The translations under genes were made by a program, and so were the position numbers. A stretch of DNA of 14,066 nt, taken from positions 1 through 14,066 of the forward strand of contig JAZKIW010000104.1 in the NCBI GenBank assembly GCA_040384625.1, written 5' to 3'. The DNA is from CADEEN01 sp040384625. GTDB taxonomy: Bacteria > Pseudomonadota > Gammaproteobacteria > Burkholderiales > Burkholderiaceae_C. The notes under the pieces were generated by a model that worked only from the letters and a program-made list of their open reading frames with translations, had not been told where the DNA came from and made no database searches. Positions 7,399 to 14,066 of the stretch are shown one piece after another (position 1 is the stretch's first letter; every line of letters starts with the position of its first letter).

Positions 7399-8046
7399 AT
7401 GATCCAGCTGCACTACCACCCGAGCAACGCCAGCATGACGCCGCACCTGCTGCTGCGCGAACTCGGGCTGCCGTTCGAACTCAAGTTCGTCGACCGCAGC
7501 GTGGGCGCGCACAAGTCGCCGGAGTACCTGAAGCTCAACCCGAACGGCCTGATTCCGGTGCTGGTCGATGGTGACCTGGTGCTCTACGAAACTGCGGCGA
7601 TCGTGCTGCACCTGGTGGACACGCACCCCGAGGCCGGGCTTGCACCGACGGTCGGCACGCATGAGCGGGCCTTGTTCTACAAATGGCTGATCTGGCTGTC
7701 GAGCACTGTGCAGGCGATGATGCCGCACTACTTCTACAGCGACCGCATGGTCGCGCCGGGCAATACCTCTGGCACCGCCGAAGTCAAAGCACAGGCGGAG
7801 GCCAAGCTGGCTGCGATGTTCGACCAGATCGAGGCCCATCTCGCTGCGCACGGCGGGCCTTGGCTGCTGGGCCAGCGCTTCTCGGCGCTCGACCCCTATG
7901 CCTTCATGCTGTGCCGCTGGACGCGCGGCGCGGCGCGCCCGGCGCGCACGCTGCCGCACATCGGACCCTATCTCGAACGCATGCTGGCGCGGCCGGCAGT
8001 GCAGAAGGTGCTGGAAGTCGAGAAGCTGCAGCCACCCTTCGTCTGA
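7399..8046 (+). CDS. Glutathione S-transferase family protein
   Basis: This 215-residue protein shows the N-terminal thioredoxin-like domain and C-terminal helical domain of soluble GSTs. The glutathione site is recognisable: LNPNGLIPVL with the cis-proline P53, then E64-T65 in LYETAAIVLHL, equivalent to the usual E-S pair. The first strand and helix read HYHPSNASMTPHLLLREL. By alignment with beta-class GSTs (SPGACSLSPH), the catalytic Cys position is Ala11 here, with Ser12 beside it. A serine or the backbone may therefore activate glutathione, or the protein may not conjugate at all. The substrate cannot be told. ATG 7399 is the natural family start; the frame is open far upstream but lies antisense to the regulator. 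It is divergent from that regulator and convergent with the DUF1992 gene. Confidence 0.9.
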   Translation: MIQLHYHPSNASMTPHLLLRELGLPFELKFVDRSVGAHKSPEYLKLNPNGLIPVLVDGDLVLYETAAIVLHLVDTHPEAGLAPTVGTHERALFYKWLIWLSSTVQAMMPHYFYSDRMVAPGNTSGTAEVKAQAEAKLAAMFDQIEAHLAAHGGPWLLGQRFSALDPYAFMLCRWTRGAARPARTLPHIGPYLERMLARPAVQKVLEVEKLQPPFV

Positions 8047-8064
8047 GGCGCGCTACAGCGCGCC
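8047..8064. terminator. Perfect GC-rich hairpin between convergent genes
   Basis: GGCGCGCT (8047-8054) and AGCGCGCC (8057-8064) form a perfect inverted repeat. As RNA this gives a seven-pair GC stem with a TACA loop. It starts immediately after the GST stop (8044-8046) and contains the stop of the opposing DUF1992 gene (8053-8055). The place and symmetry fit a bidirectional terminator or 3'-end stabiliser, but neither strand has a following T-run, so Rho-independent termination is not certain. Confidence 0.5.
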
Positions 8065-8415
8065 GCTGATGCGCAGACGCTCCAGGCGCATCGCGATGTT
8101 CTGCTGCAGCTCGGCGAGTTGCCGGCGCAACCCAGGCAACACCGAAGCGTCGCTGCACTCGTCGACCTGCACCTGCAGCGCGGCCGCCTCGCGCATCAGG
8201 CTGATCTCGTGCGGCACGACGCCCGCATCCTTCAGCACTTTCATCGCCATGCGCAACTCGGGCGGCGTCTCGTCGTAGCCATCGCCGAAGCCGAGCGGCT
8301 TGCCGTAGCTCGGCGCCGCTTTCAGCTCGCCGCTCTGTTCGCTGTCGCGCAGGGCGCGACCGATGTGGTCTTCCTGCAGCTGCAGGCGTTGCGCGCGCTT
8401 GTCTTCGATGTTCAC
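8053..8415 (-). CDS. DUF1992 (DnaJ-homologue C28-like) domain protein
   Basis: A 120-residue cytoplasmic protein. Its N-terminal 75 residues match the DUF1992 pattern: EDHIGRALRDSEQSGEL, then a P-x-YGKPL turn at 35-41, then PPELRMAMKVLKDAGVVPHE at 51-70. The C-terminal half (about 72-116) is strongly helical and charged and may form a coiled coil. The domain is shared with the eukaryotic DnaJ-homologue subfamily C member 28 proteins, but no J domain is present and its biochemical role is not known to me. I chose GTG at 8415 because no ATG precedes the conserved segment in frame. This GTG overlaps the TGA of the TPR gene in a four-base GTGA (8412-8415), indicating translational coupling. It is the last gene of the leftward operon. 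Confidence 0.87.
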   Translation of the reverse strand: MNIEDKRAQRLQLQEDHIGRALRDSEQSGELKAAPSYGKPLGFGDGYDETPPELRMAMKVLKDAGVVPHEISLMREAAALQVQVDECSDASVLPGLRRQLAELQQNIAMRLERLRISGAL

Positions 8416-9776
8416 TTCATGGCCCTCGCACCGTCACAGTCCAGCGCTTCCTGCCAGTGCCGCGTGAGCGGCGTCAGCGGCTTGCCGAGCACGCGTTCGT
8501 TGAGCAGCGCGCGGCCGAGTGCCTTGCGGCTGCCGCGGGCACAGGCCGCGAGCAGGGTCTGATCGATGACATCGCGCTGGGCGTGGCTGCCACCCAGGCG
8601 CTGGGCCTGCGCCCGCGCCGCGTAGAGGAGGTCGGCGCCGTCGTCGACGTCGCCGCGCGCAAAGGCAACCAGGCCGCGCGCCAGCGGCAAGCCGACCTCG
8701 CGCGCCACGGCGTGGTTGTCGCGCCGCGCGTCGTCGGCCGCCAGCGCACGTTCGGCGCAGCGCGCCAGCCAGCGTTCAGCGGCGGCGCCGTCGCCCGCGA
8801 CCAGCATCGGCAGCAGCACGTGCAGGTCGTTGAAGGCGTAGTGACCGGCCTCGCCGGGACCTTGCAAGGGCCAGCCGGCCAACAGGGTCGTGCAGCGCCC
8901 GGCAACGTCGGCGCCGAGCAGGTGCAGGCGCCAGAGCGCCGAAGCCGCATCGACGCGCTGCAGGCCGATCTGCAGGTGCTCGGCGGCCAGATGACCATCG
9001 ACCACGCGCAGGGTGCCGGCGACGTCCAGGCCTTCGAGGCGGAACAGCGCGGTGTGCCACCACAGGTGGGTGGCGAAGCCGTTGCCTTCGGCCCAGGCCT
9101 CCTGGTGCTGACGCAGCCAGGCCGCCCCGTCGTCGAAACGGCCCTGCATCTCCATCACATGGGCGACGCTGTGCACGGCCCACGGGGCGCGCGGATCGAG
9201 CGCGAGCGCTCGCCGGCCGACCTCTTCGGCCTGGGCGTGGTTGTGGTTCTCTTCCAGGCCGAAGGCCCACAACGCGAGGACGTGCGGGAACAGCGGATCG
9301 TCCTCGTCCCACTCCGGCAGGGCGCGCGCCGGGCGCGCACGCAGGGCCGCCGCATCGCCGCGGTAAAAGTCCCACAACTGGGCCCATTGCAGCGCCAGCG
9401 CGTCGTGCGGATGGTCGATCAGCAAGGCATCCCAAGTTCGACAGGCGCCGGTCCAGCGCCCGTCGAGCACCTGCTGCACCGCTTCGAGGTGGGCCCGTTC
9501 GCGCGCCGGCGTGTCGGCATGGGTCAGCCCCCGCGCGGCATCCAGATGTGCTCTGGCCTCGGGCAGCACGGCGGCCTCGGTCAGGCCGGCCAGAAAACCG
9601 GCCTTCATCGTGTGCGGCAAGGCCCAGCCGGGATCGGCGACGATGGCGGCGTCGAGGTCGGCAACGGGGATGTCGTAGAACGACATCATGCGCCACAGCG
9701 CGACATCGACAGCCGCGAGCGCGGTGGCCGACAGGCTGCCCACCGGGAGTCCGCGCGCGTCTTTCGGCTGCGTCAT
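8412..9776 (-). CDS. Tetratricopeptide-repeat protein, StaR/TTC38-like
   Basis: A 454-residue all-helical protein with no signal peptide or membrane segment, so probably cytoplasmic. Degenerate TPR-like helix pairs run through the length, for example around 41-85, 92-125 and 180-225. The most conserved part is ALALDPRAPWAVHSVAHVME at 190-209 followed by FATHLWWHTALFRLEGL at 234-250. This histidine-rich pattern is typical of the TTC38/StaR-like group, which includes proteins encoded in some antibiotic clusters as well as many of unknown function. TPR proteins normally scaffold protein contacts; no partner can be named. The ATG at 9776 has no Shine-Dalgarno sequence but sits just after a -10-like box, so the mRNA might be leaderless. 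The 3' end overlaps the DUF1992 gene by four bases. The gene lies 31 bases after the amidase and could also be read from the upstream operon. Confidence 0.85.
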   Translation of the reverse strand: MTQPKDARGLPVGSLSATALAAVDVALWRMMSFYDIPVADLDAAIVADPGWALPHTMKAGFLAGLTEAAVLPEARAHLDAARGLTHADTPARERAHLEAVQQVLDGRWTGACRTWDALLIDHPHDALALQWAQLWDFYRGDAAALRARPARALPEWDEDDPLFPHVLALWAFGLEENHNHAQAEEVGRRALALDPRAPWAVHSVAHVMEMQGRFDDGAAWLRQHQEAWAEGNGFATHLWWHTALFRLEGLDVAGTLRVVDGHLAAEHLQIGLQRVDAASALWRLHLLGADVAGRCTTLLAGWPLQGPGEAGHYAFNDLHVLLPMLVAGDGAAAERWLARCAERALAADDARRDNHAVAREVGLPLARGLVAFARGDVDDGADLLYAARAQAQRLGGSHAQRDVIDQTLLAACARGSRKALGRALLNERVLGKPLTPLTRHWQEALDCDGARAMK

Positions 9777-9807
9777 GGCGCGAAATGTAGCGCGATCGGA
9801 TGACGCT
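9777..9807 (-). promoter_or_regulatory. Possible internal promoter for a leaderless TPR mRNA
   Basis: Read on the minus strand, TACATT (9789-9784) is a four-of-six -10 match lying seven bases from the TPR gene's ATG. That would place transcription start at or next to the start codon. There is no Shine-Dalgarno sequence and no good -35. Support is positional only. Confidence 0.3.
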
Positions 9808-11196
9808 TCAGCGGCCGGTCGGCCAGGGTCTCTGCGCGCCGCGCAAGCGCTCCCACGTGGCGGCCAGGCGCAGCACGCCGAGGTCGTCGTGGCGGCGGCC
9901 GATCAGCTGCAGGCCGATCGGCATGCCGCCGGCGCTGTAGCCGGCGTTGAGCGCGGCTGCGGGCTGCCCGCTCATGTTGAAGGGCAGGGTGAAGGCGATG
10001 TGCTCGAACGGGCGCGCAGGATCGTTCAGCGGGCTGGCGAAGCCGGCCGGGAACGACACCACCGGGCTCACAGGCGCGAGCACGAAGTCGAAGCGCTGCG
10101 TGGCGGCGATGGCGGCGTCGCGCAATGCAGCCATCTGGCTGTAGCCGCGGAAGACCTGGGCACCCGTCAGCGCGGCACCGCCTTCGGCCCAGGCGCGGAT
10201 GTAGGGCAGCACGCGGGCCTGGCGCTCGACCGGCAGGGCCGAGATGTCGAGCCAGGCGCGCATGCGCCAGAAGGCGTCCATGCCGTCGGCCATCGCGCGG
10301 GTCGTGAATGGCGCCAGTGCTTCGACGATCGCGCCGGCCGCTTCGAACGCGTTGGCGGCGGCCTCGACGGCGGCACGCACTTCGGGGTCCAGGGTCTGAC
10401 CCCAGCCGGCGTCGAGCCAGAGCGCCAGGCGCAGGCCGCGCGGATCGCGGGGCTCGGCTTCGCGCCAGTCGATGTCCTGCGCAGGCAGGCTGGTCGTGTC
10501 GCGCGTGTCGGGCAAGCTCAACACCGTCATCGCCAGCGCCGCGTCGCCCACCGTGCGCGTGATCGGCCCGGCCACGCGGCCGGCGTAGGGCGGGTGGATC
10601 GGCACGCGGCCGGCGCTCGGCTTCAGGCCGAACACGCCGCACCAAGCCGCCGGCAAGCGGATCGAGCCGCCGATGTCGGTGCCCAAGTGCAGCGGGCCGT
10701 AGCCGGCTGCGCAGGCCGCAGCGGCGCCGGCGCTGCTGCCGCCCGGGTTCTGGCTTGGATCCCAGGGATTGCGCGTGAGCTTGTGAAAACTCGACAGGCC
10801 GGAGGACAGCATGCCGTAGTCGGGCATCGTGGTCTTGCAGACGATCACGGCGCCTGCCTCGCGCAAGCGTGCTGCTGGGGGCGCTTCGGACGCCGCCGGC
10901 GTCAGCACCGTGGCCGCGCTGCCCAGCGGAACGGGCGTGCCGCGGGTGGCAATGTTTTCCTTGACCGTCACCGGCACGCCGTCCAGTGCGCGCGCTTGGC
11001 CGCGCTGCCAGCGCGCTTCGCTGTCGCGTGCCGCCTGCAGCGACGCTTCGGCGTCGAGCGCCCAGGTCGCAGCGATGTGCGGCTCAGAGCGCTCGATGTG
11101 CGCCAGCAGCTCGCGCACTACGTCGACCGGCGAGGCTTCGCGCCCCGCATACAGCGCCAGCAGTTCGGTGGCGCTGCGGTCGTGTAGAGCAGCCAC
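9808..11196 (-). CDS. Amidase-signature family hydrolase
   Basis: A 462-residue member of the amidase signature family (GatA/AtzF/fatty-acid-amide-hydrolase fold). The Ser-cisSer-Lys triad is visible: K79 in LDGVPVTVKEN, S154 in NPGGSSAG, and nucleophile S178 in GTDIGGSIRLP. The rest of the core is also normal, with GVFGLKPSAGRVP at 187-199 and NMSGQPAAALNAG near the C-terminus. It hydrolyses a carboxamide bond in the cytoplasm. It is unlikely to be the Glu-tRNA amidotransferase subunit, since no gatB or gatC is nearby. The GTG at 11196 is chosen because AAGGCGG (minus strand, 11211-11205) lies eight bases upstream and the N-terminus then fits the family. It follows the NTF2-like gene by three bases, within a peptide-transporter operon, so an imported amide or peptide-like compound is a plausible substrate (inference). 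Confidence 0.92.
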   Translation of the reverse strand: MAALHDRSATELLALYAGREASPVDVVRELLAHIERSEPHIAATWALDAEASLQAARDSEARWQRGQARALDGVPVTVKENIATRGTPVPLGSAATVLTPAASEAPPAARLREAGAVIVCKTTMPDYGMLSSGLSSFHKLTRNPWDPSQNPGGSSAGAAAACAAGYGPLHLGTDIGGSIRLPAAWCGVFGLKPSAGRVPIHPPYAGRVAGPITRTVGDAALAMTVLSLPDTRDTTSLPAQDIDWREAEPRDPRGLRLALWLDAGWGQTLDPEVRAAVEAAANAFEAAGAIVEALAPFTTRAMADGMDAFWRMRAWLDISALPVERQARVLPYIRAWAEGGAALTGAQVFRGYSQMAALRDAAIAATQRFDFVLAPVSPVVSFPAGFASPLNDPARPFEHIAFTLPFNMSGQPAAALNAGYSAGGMPIGLQLIGRRHDDLGVLRLAATWERLRGAQRPWPTGR

Positions 11197-11199
11197 GCG

Positions 11200-11676
11200 C
11201 TAGACCGCCTTGCGAGAGGCGACGAAGCGGTCCAGGTTCTTGGCAGCCTGCGCCCGCACCTTGGCGCGCAGGAAGGGGCTCCAGCCGAGCAGCAGGCCCG
11301 GCGCACCGAGGGCCTGGCGCGCCCAGCGCCAGAAGTCGAAGCGATCGCGCTGGCGCGTGATCAGGCCTGCGCCATCGAACTCGAACTCGGCGTCGATGAT
11401 GTTGTGCACCATGCGGCCAGTGGCCGAGAAGCGGTAGGTGGCCTCCCAGTGCGCACTGCGATCGGTGATGTCGCGGTACTCGATCTTCCAGACATCGAGG
11501 CCCTTGGCTTTGACGGCGTCGCAGAGCATCGTCCACATGCCAGCGATCTGCGCGCGGCCCTTCAGCGAGAAAGCTTCGTCGTCGAACACTGCGTCCTGCG
11601 CGTAGCAGGCGCTCATGGCCTCGGCGTCGAGCCTCGCGAACGCCGCATATAGCTTCTCGATCGTGGCGCGGCTCAT
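11200..11676 (-). CDS. NTF2/SnoaL-like small protein
   Basis: A 158-residue protein with the cone-shaped NTF2-like fold pattern. Helices (TIEKLYAAFARLDAEAMSAC, residues 5-24) are followed by YAQDAVFDDEAFSLKGRAQI (25-44), then alternating strands including HWEATYRFSATGRMVHN and a last strand ending DRFDFWRW. The group covers ketosteroid isomerase, SnoaL cyclases and many proteins of unknown activity. D29, D32 and H91 are candidate pocket residues, but no reaction can be assigned. An arginine/lysine-rich helical tail (about 118-158, LRAKVRAQAAKNLDRF) extends beyond the core. The gene starts in a four-base ATGA overlap with the solute-binding protein and ends three bases before the amidase GTG. 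It is therefore tightly co-translated with both. A role in processing the imported compound is an inference. Confidence 0.82.
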   Translation of the reverse strand: MSRATIEKLYAAFARLDAEAMSACYAQDAVFDDEAFSLKGRAQIAGMWTMLCDAVKAKGLDVWKIEYRDITDRSAHWEATYRFSATGRMVHNIIDAEFEFDGAGLITRQRDRFDFWRWARQALGAPGLLLGWSPFLRAKVRAQAAKNLDRFVASRKAV

Positions 11677-13160
11677 TGCCAGCTCACTGCAGCCATGTCG
11701 TTGGCAAAGATCGGTGAGCTGGCCCACAGGCCCTTCAAGCCCTTCCTCGAGACCGCCACCTGGGCCGGGTTGAAGATGAAGGCATTGACCGCGTCGGCGG
11801 CGATCAGGCGCTGCAGGTCGCCGAACAGCTTCGCGCGCTCCTTCAGGTTCACCGTGGCCGCATGCTTTGCCGCCAGCTCGCGGAAGGCCTTGCTGTCGTA
11901 GCCCCAGTAGTAGCCGGTGTTGGCGTACTGCATGTAGTCGAGCGGCTCGACGTGGTTGATGACCGTCAGGTCGAAGTTGCCCTTGAAGGTGCCGCCGAGC
12001 CACTGCGCCCACTCGACGTTCTCGATCTTCGCGACCACGCCCACCTTGGCCAGTTGCGCGGCCAGCACCTCGCCGCCCTTCCTGGCGTATTGCGGGGGTG
12101 GCAGGGTCAGGGTCACGTTCAGCGGCGTGGCAACGCCCGCTTCCTTCAGCAGCGCCCGGGCCTTCTCGGGGTCGTACGGGTAGGTGGCCGTCAGATCGAC
12201 ATAGCCGGCGTCGGTGGGCGCGAAGTGGCTGCCGATCGGCTTGCCCAGGCCCTCGAGCACACCGTCGATGAAGGCCTTGCGGTCGATGGCGTGCATCAGG
12301 GCACGACGCACGCGCACGTCGTCGAAGGGCTTCTTCTTGTTGTTGATGCTCATGATGCCCTTGCCCGCGGTCGCGCCGACGGCGACGACGAAGCGCTTGT
12401 CGGCCTGCAACTGCCTCACCGCCTGCGGCGCATCCAGGCGCGGCACGCCGTCGATGTCGCCGGCCAGCAGCGCGGCCACTCGCGCGGCCGGGTCGTTGAT
12501 GAAGCGGAAGGCGACGCGCTGCAGCTTGACGCTGCGGGCGTCGCGGAAACCGTCCCACTTGGTCAGCGTCACCGACGAACCCTTCTTCCAGTCGTCGAAA
12601 CGGAACGGGCCGGTACCGACGGGCTGGGTCGCCGTGGCGGCAGCGCTCTTCGGATCCAGGATCACCGCGGTGTTCTCGCCCATGCGGAACAGGAAATTGC
12701 CGTCGGCATTGTTCAGCGTCAGGATCACCGTGTGCGCATCGGGCGTGTCGATGCGCGCGATGTTGTCGAACACCGCCTTCTTGGCCTTGTTGGTGCTCTT
12801 TTCGTCCTTCGCGCGCTCGAAACTGAACTTCACGTCGGCGGCATCGAAGGCCTCGCCGTCGTGGAACTTCACGCCCTTCTTCAGCTTGAAGGTGTAGCTC
12901 CGGCCGTCGGGGTCCATGGTCCAGCTCTCGGCCAGCAGCGGCGTCACCGAGCCGTCGACATTGATCTTGGTCAGGCCCTCGAGCACGTTGTAGTGGACGA
13001 TCTCGCCGATCGCCGCGGCCGGTGCGACGGTCGGGTCCATACCGGGCGGCTCCAGCACCATGGCCAGCGTCACCCGGGTCTTCGCGGACTGCGCCTGTGC
13101 CAGGCTGGCCATGCAGGCAACAGCGGCGACGACGAGTGCGACACGACGGAAGGTTTTCAT
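11673..13160 (-). CDS. Peptide/nickel-type ABC transporter solute-binding protein (family 5)
   Basis: A 495-residue periplasmic binding protein of the SBP_bac_5 (DppA/OppA) family. A signal peptide covers residues 1-23 (KTFRR, a hydrophobic core, cleavage after AQA). The family signature runs from TPLLAESW (73-80) through DPDGRSYTFKLKKGVKFHDG (83-102) to AADVKFSFER (107-116). Length and the later segments (NNADGNFLFR, VGTGPFRFDDW, FDDVRVRRALMHAIDR) are normal. The family binds di- and oligopeptides, glutathione, nickel chelates or other compounds, so the ligand is open. I chose ATG 13160, which begins the signal peptide and has GGAG nine bases upstream on the minus strand. Longer frames run into the ATPase gene. 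It lies 28 bases after the ATPase and overlaps the NTF2-like gene by four bases. The matching permease genes are not in the window and may lie beyond the right edge. Confidence 0.93.
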   Translation of the reverse strand: MKTFRRVALVVAAVACMASLAQAQSAKTRVTLAMVLEPPGMDPTVAPAAAIGEIVHYNVLEGLTKINVDGSVTPLLAESWTMDPDGRSYTFKLKKGVKFHDGEAFDAADVKFSFERAKDEKSTNKAKKAVFDNIARIDTPDAHTVILTLNNADGNFLFRMGENTAVILDPKSAAATATQPVGTGPFRFDDWKKGSSVTLTKWDGFRDARSVKLQRVAFRFINDPAARVAALLAGDIDGVPRLDAPQAVRQLQADKRFVVAVGATAGKGIMSINNKKKPFDDVRVRRALMHAIDRKAFIDGVLEGLGKPIGSHFAPTDAGYVDLTATYPYDPEKARALLKEAGVATPLNVTLTLPPPQYARKGGEVLAAQLAKVGVVAKIENVEWAQWLGGTFKGNFDLTVINHVEPLDYMQYANTGYYWGYDSKAFRELAAKHAATVNLKERAKLFGDLQRLIAADAVNAFIFNPAQVAVSRKGLKGLWASSPIFANDMAAVSWQ

Positions 13161-13188
13161 CTCGCGGCTCCAAGGACGGGAATTCGGT

Positions 13189-13998
13189 TCAGCGCGAATG
13201 CTGCCACAGCGGCCGCGGCAGCGCCGCCAGCAGGCGCTGCGTGTACGGATGCGCCGGGGCACGCAGCACATCGGCGGGCAAGCCGCGCTCGACAACCCGA
13301 CCGGCCTGCAGCACGAGCAGTTCGTCGGCCATGCGCTCGACGACGGCCAGGTCGTGGCTGATGAACAGGTAGGCCAGGCCGAAGCGCTGCTGCAGGTCCT
13401 GCATCAGGTTCAGCACCTGGGCCTGGACCGAGACGTCCAGAGCACTGACCGGTTCGTCGGCGACGATCAGCTTCGGGTGCGTGACGAGAGCGCGCGCAAT
13501 CGCGATGCGCTGGCGCTGGCCGCCGCTGAATTCGTGCGGCACCTTGTCCAGGTCCTGCGCGGCGTTCAGGCCCACGGCGTCGAGCATCGCCGCGGCGCGC
13601 TCACGCCGCTCGGCGCGGTTCACCCGGTCGAGCCCCTCCAGCGGTTCGGCGACCGTGCGCCCGATCGTCATGCGCGGGTCGAGCGAGCTGAACGGGTCCT
13701 GGAAAACCATCTGGAAATCGCGCCGCGCCGCGCGCAGGCTTTCGGGCGGCAATGCATGCAGGTCGCGGCCGGCGAACAGCACCCGGCCGGCACTTGGCGC
13801 TTCCAGCGCCATCACCAACCGCGCCAGCGTGCTCTTGCCCGAGCCCGATTCGCCGACGATACCCAGCGTGCTGCCGGCGCGCAGCGCGAAGCTGACGTCG
13901 ACCAAGGCCTCGACGACCGCGCCCGCTGCGAGCAGGCGCTCGCGCGGCAGCTGGTACTGCCTGCCGAGCCCCTCCGCCTGAACCAAGGCTGCACTCAT
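13189..13998 (-). CDS. Peptide ABC transporter ATP-binding protein, DppF/OppF type
   Basis: A 269-residue cytoplasmic ATPase of the oligopeptide group. Motifs: Walker A GESGSGKST (49-57), Q-loop Q100 in MVFQDPFSSLDPR, a feature of this group, signature FSGGQRQR (157-164), Walker B LIVADEP (177-183), D-loop SALD (185-188) and switch H215 in LFISHD. The C-terminal HPYTQRLLAALP (250-261) is the oligo_HPY motif. At 269 residues it is shorter than many DppF proteins because the tail after this motif is brief. It starts at ATG 13998 inside a four-base ATGA overlap with the preceding gene, whose C-terminus resembles the DppD partner. The two ATPases would form the heterodimer powering the importer that uses the downstream binding protein. 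Confidence 0.95.
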   Translation of the reverse strand: MSAALVQAEGLGRQYQLPRERLLAAGAVVEALVDVSFALRAGSTLGIVGESGSGKSTLARLVMALEAPSAGRVLFAGRDLHALPPESLRAARRDFQMVFQDPFSSLDPRMTIGRTVAEPLEGLDRVNRAERRERAAAMLDAVGLNAAQDLDKVPHEFSGGQRQRIAIARALVTHPKLIVADEPVSALDVSVQAQVLNLMQDLQQRFGLAYLFISHDLAVVERMADELLVLQAGRVVERGLPADVLRAPAHPYTQRLLAALPRPLWQHSR

Positions 13999-14066
13999 GA
14001 CGGCTGCTGCCAGCGGATGCAGCGCACGAAGTGGTTGTCGCTGACCGGCAGCTCGGCGGGCATCGC
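13995..14066 (-). CDS. C-terminal fragment of upstream peptide ABC ATPase (DppD/OppD type), cut by window edge
   Basis: Read from the right edge, 23 codons are open before a TGA at 13997-13995. They end with DNHFVRCIRWQQPS. The pattern V-R-C near the C-terminus after a short P-rich stretch resembles the end of DppD/OppD-type ATPases, where a late cysteine is common. The TGA overlaps the next ATPase start as ATGA, the usual dppD-dppF arrangement. The gene is not broken; it simply continues outside the window. Identification rests on a short tail and on context. Confidence 0.65.
   Translation of the reverse strand, partial: AMPAELPVSDNHFVRCIRWQQPS

Noticed and set aside
7360..7959. A 200-residue N-terminal extension of the regulator on the minus strand
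   Set aside because: It would lie entirely opposite the GST gene and resembles no domain. The regulator begins naturally at 7359.
8457..9803. A 448-codon plus-strand frame
   Set aside because: It is antisense to the TPR protein, whose conserved His/Trp segment and start are convincing. No motif is seen in the plus-strand product.
9688..11187. A 499-codon plus-strand frame
   Set aside because: It is antisense to the amidase with its complete catalytic triad. The translated sequence is low-complexity R/G/A/Q and carries no recognisable motif.
11862..13361. A 499-codon plus-strand frame
   Set aside because: It is antisense to the family-5 binding protein and the ATPase end, both well supported.

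Overview
The window is a gene-dense, GC-rich stretch whose genes sit close together or overlap. Codon use is uniformly GC-rich in third positions. The protein types (fused Afu-type permease, StaR/TTC38-like TPR protein, ModE-like regulator with a binding-protein domain, DUF1992 protein) look like a free-living betaproteobacterium of the Burkholderiales. That placement is an inference from gene content and composition, not a measured match. I see no rRNA, tRNA, transposase, integrase, CRISPR array or phage gene, and no break in composition that would mark a recent island.

Left part, plus strand (1-6216). A GNAT acetyltransferase enters from the left edge. After an 85-base gap comes a compact five-gene run: an inositol-monophosphatase-family phosphatase, a periplasmic binding protein, a permease with two transport domains fused in one chain, an ATPase, and a small cupin. 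The transporter would usually be annotated as ferric iron uptake (Afu/Fbp). However, the binding protein has no adjacent Tyr-Tyr pair as in FbpA-type iron binders. It resembles the AfuA branch known to bind sugar phosphates, and a sugar/polyol-phosphate phosphatase precedes it. The likely job of the run is import of a phosphorylated sugar or polyol followed by its dephosphorylation.

Middle (6229-8046). A one-component regulator (ModE/LysR-like winged helix plus molybdate-binding-protein-like sensor domain) is read leftward, convergent with the cupin. It is divergent, across only 39 bases, from a glutathione S-transferase family gene read rightward. The transferase ends against the leftward operon at a perfect GC-rich inverted repeat.

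Right part, minus strand (8053-14066). Reading right to left: the last 23 codons of one peptide-type ABC ATPase, a second peptide-type ATPase, a family-5 solute-binding protein, an NTF2/SnoaL-like small protein, an amidase-signature hydrolase, a StaR/TTC38-like TPR protein and a DUF1992 protein. Most junctions are 4-base overlaps or gaps of a few bases. The first five genes look like one operon that imports a peptide-like or amide compound and processes it. The TPR-DUF1992 pair is coupled and may have its own start of transcription.

Nothing here is a clear new defence or mobile system. The points most worth following are the probable mis-naming of the 'iron' transporter and the amidase/NTF2-like pair built into a peptide transporter operon.
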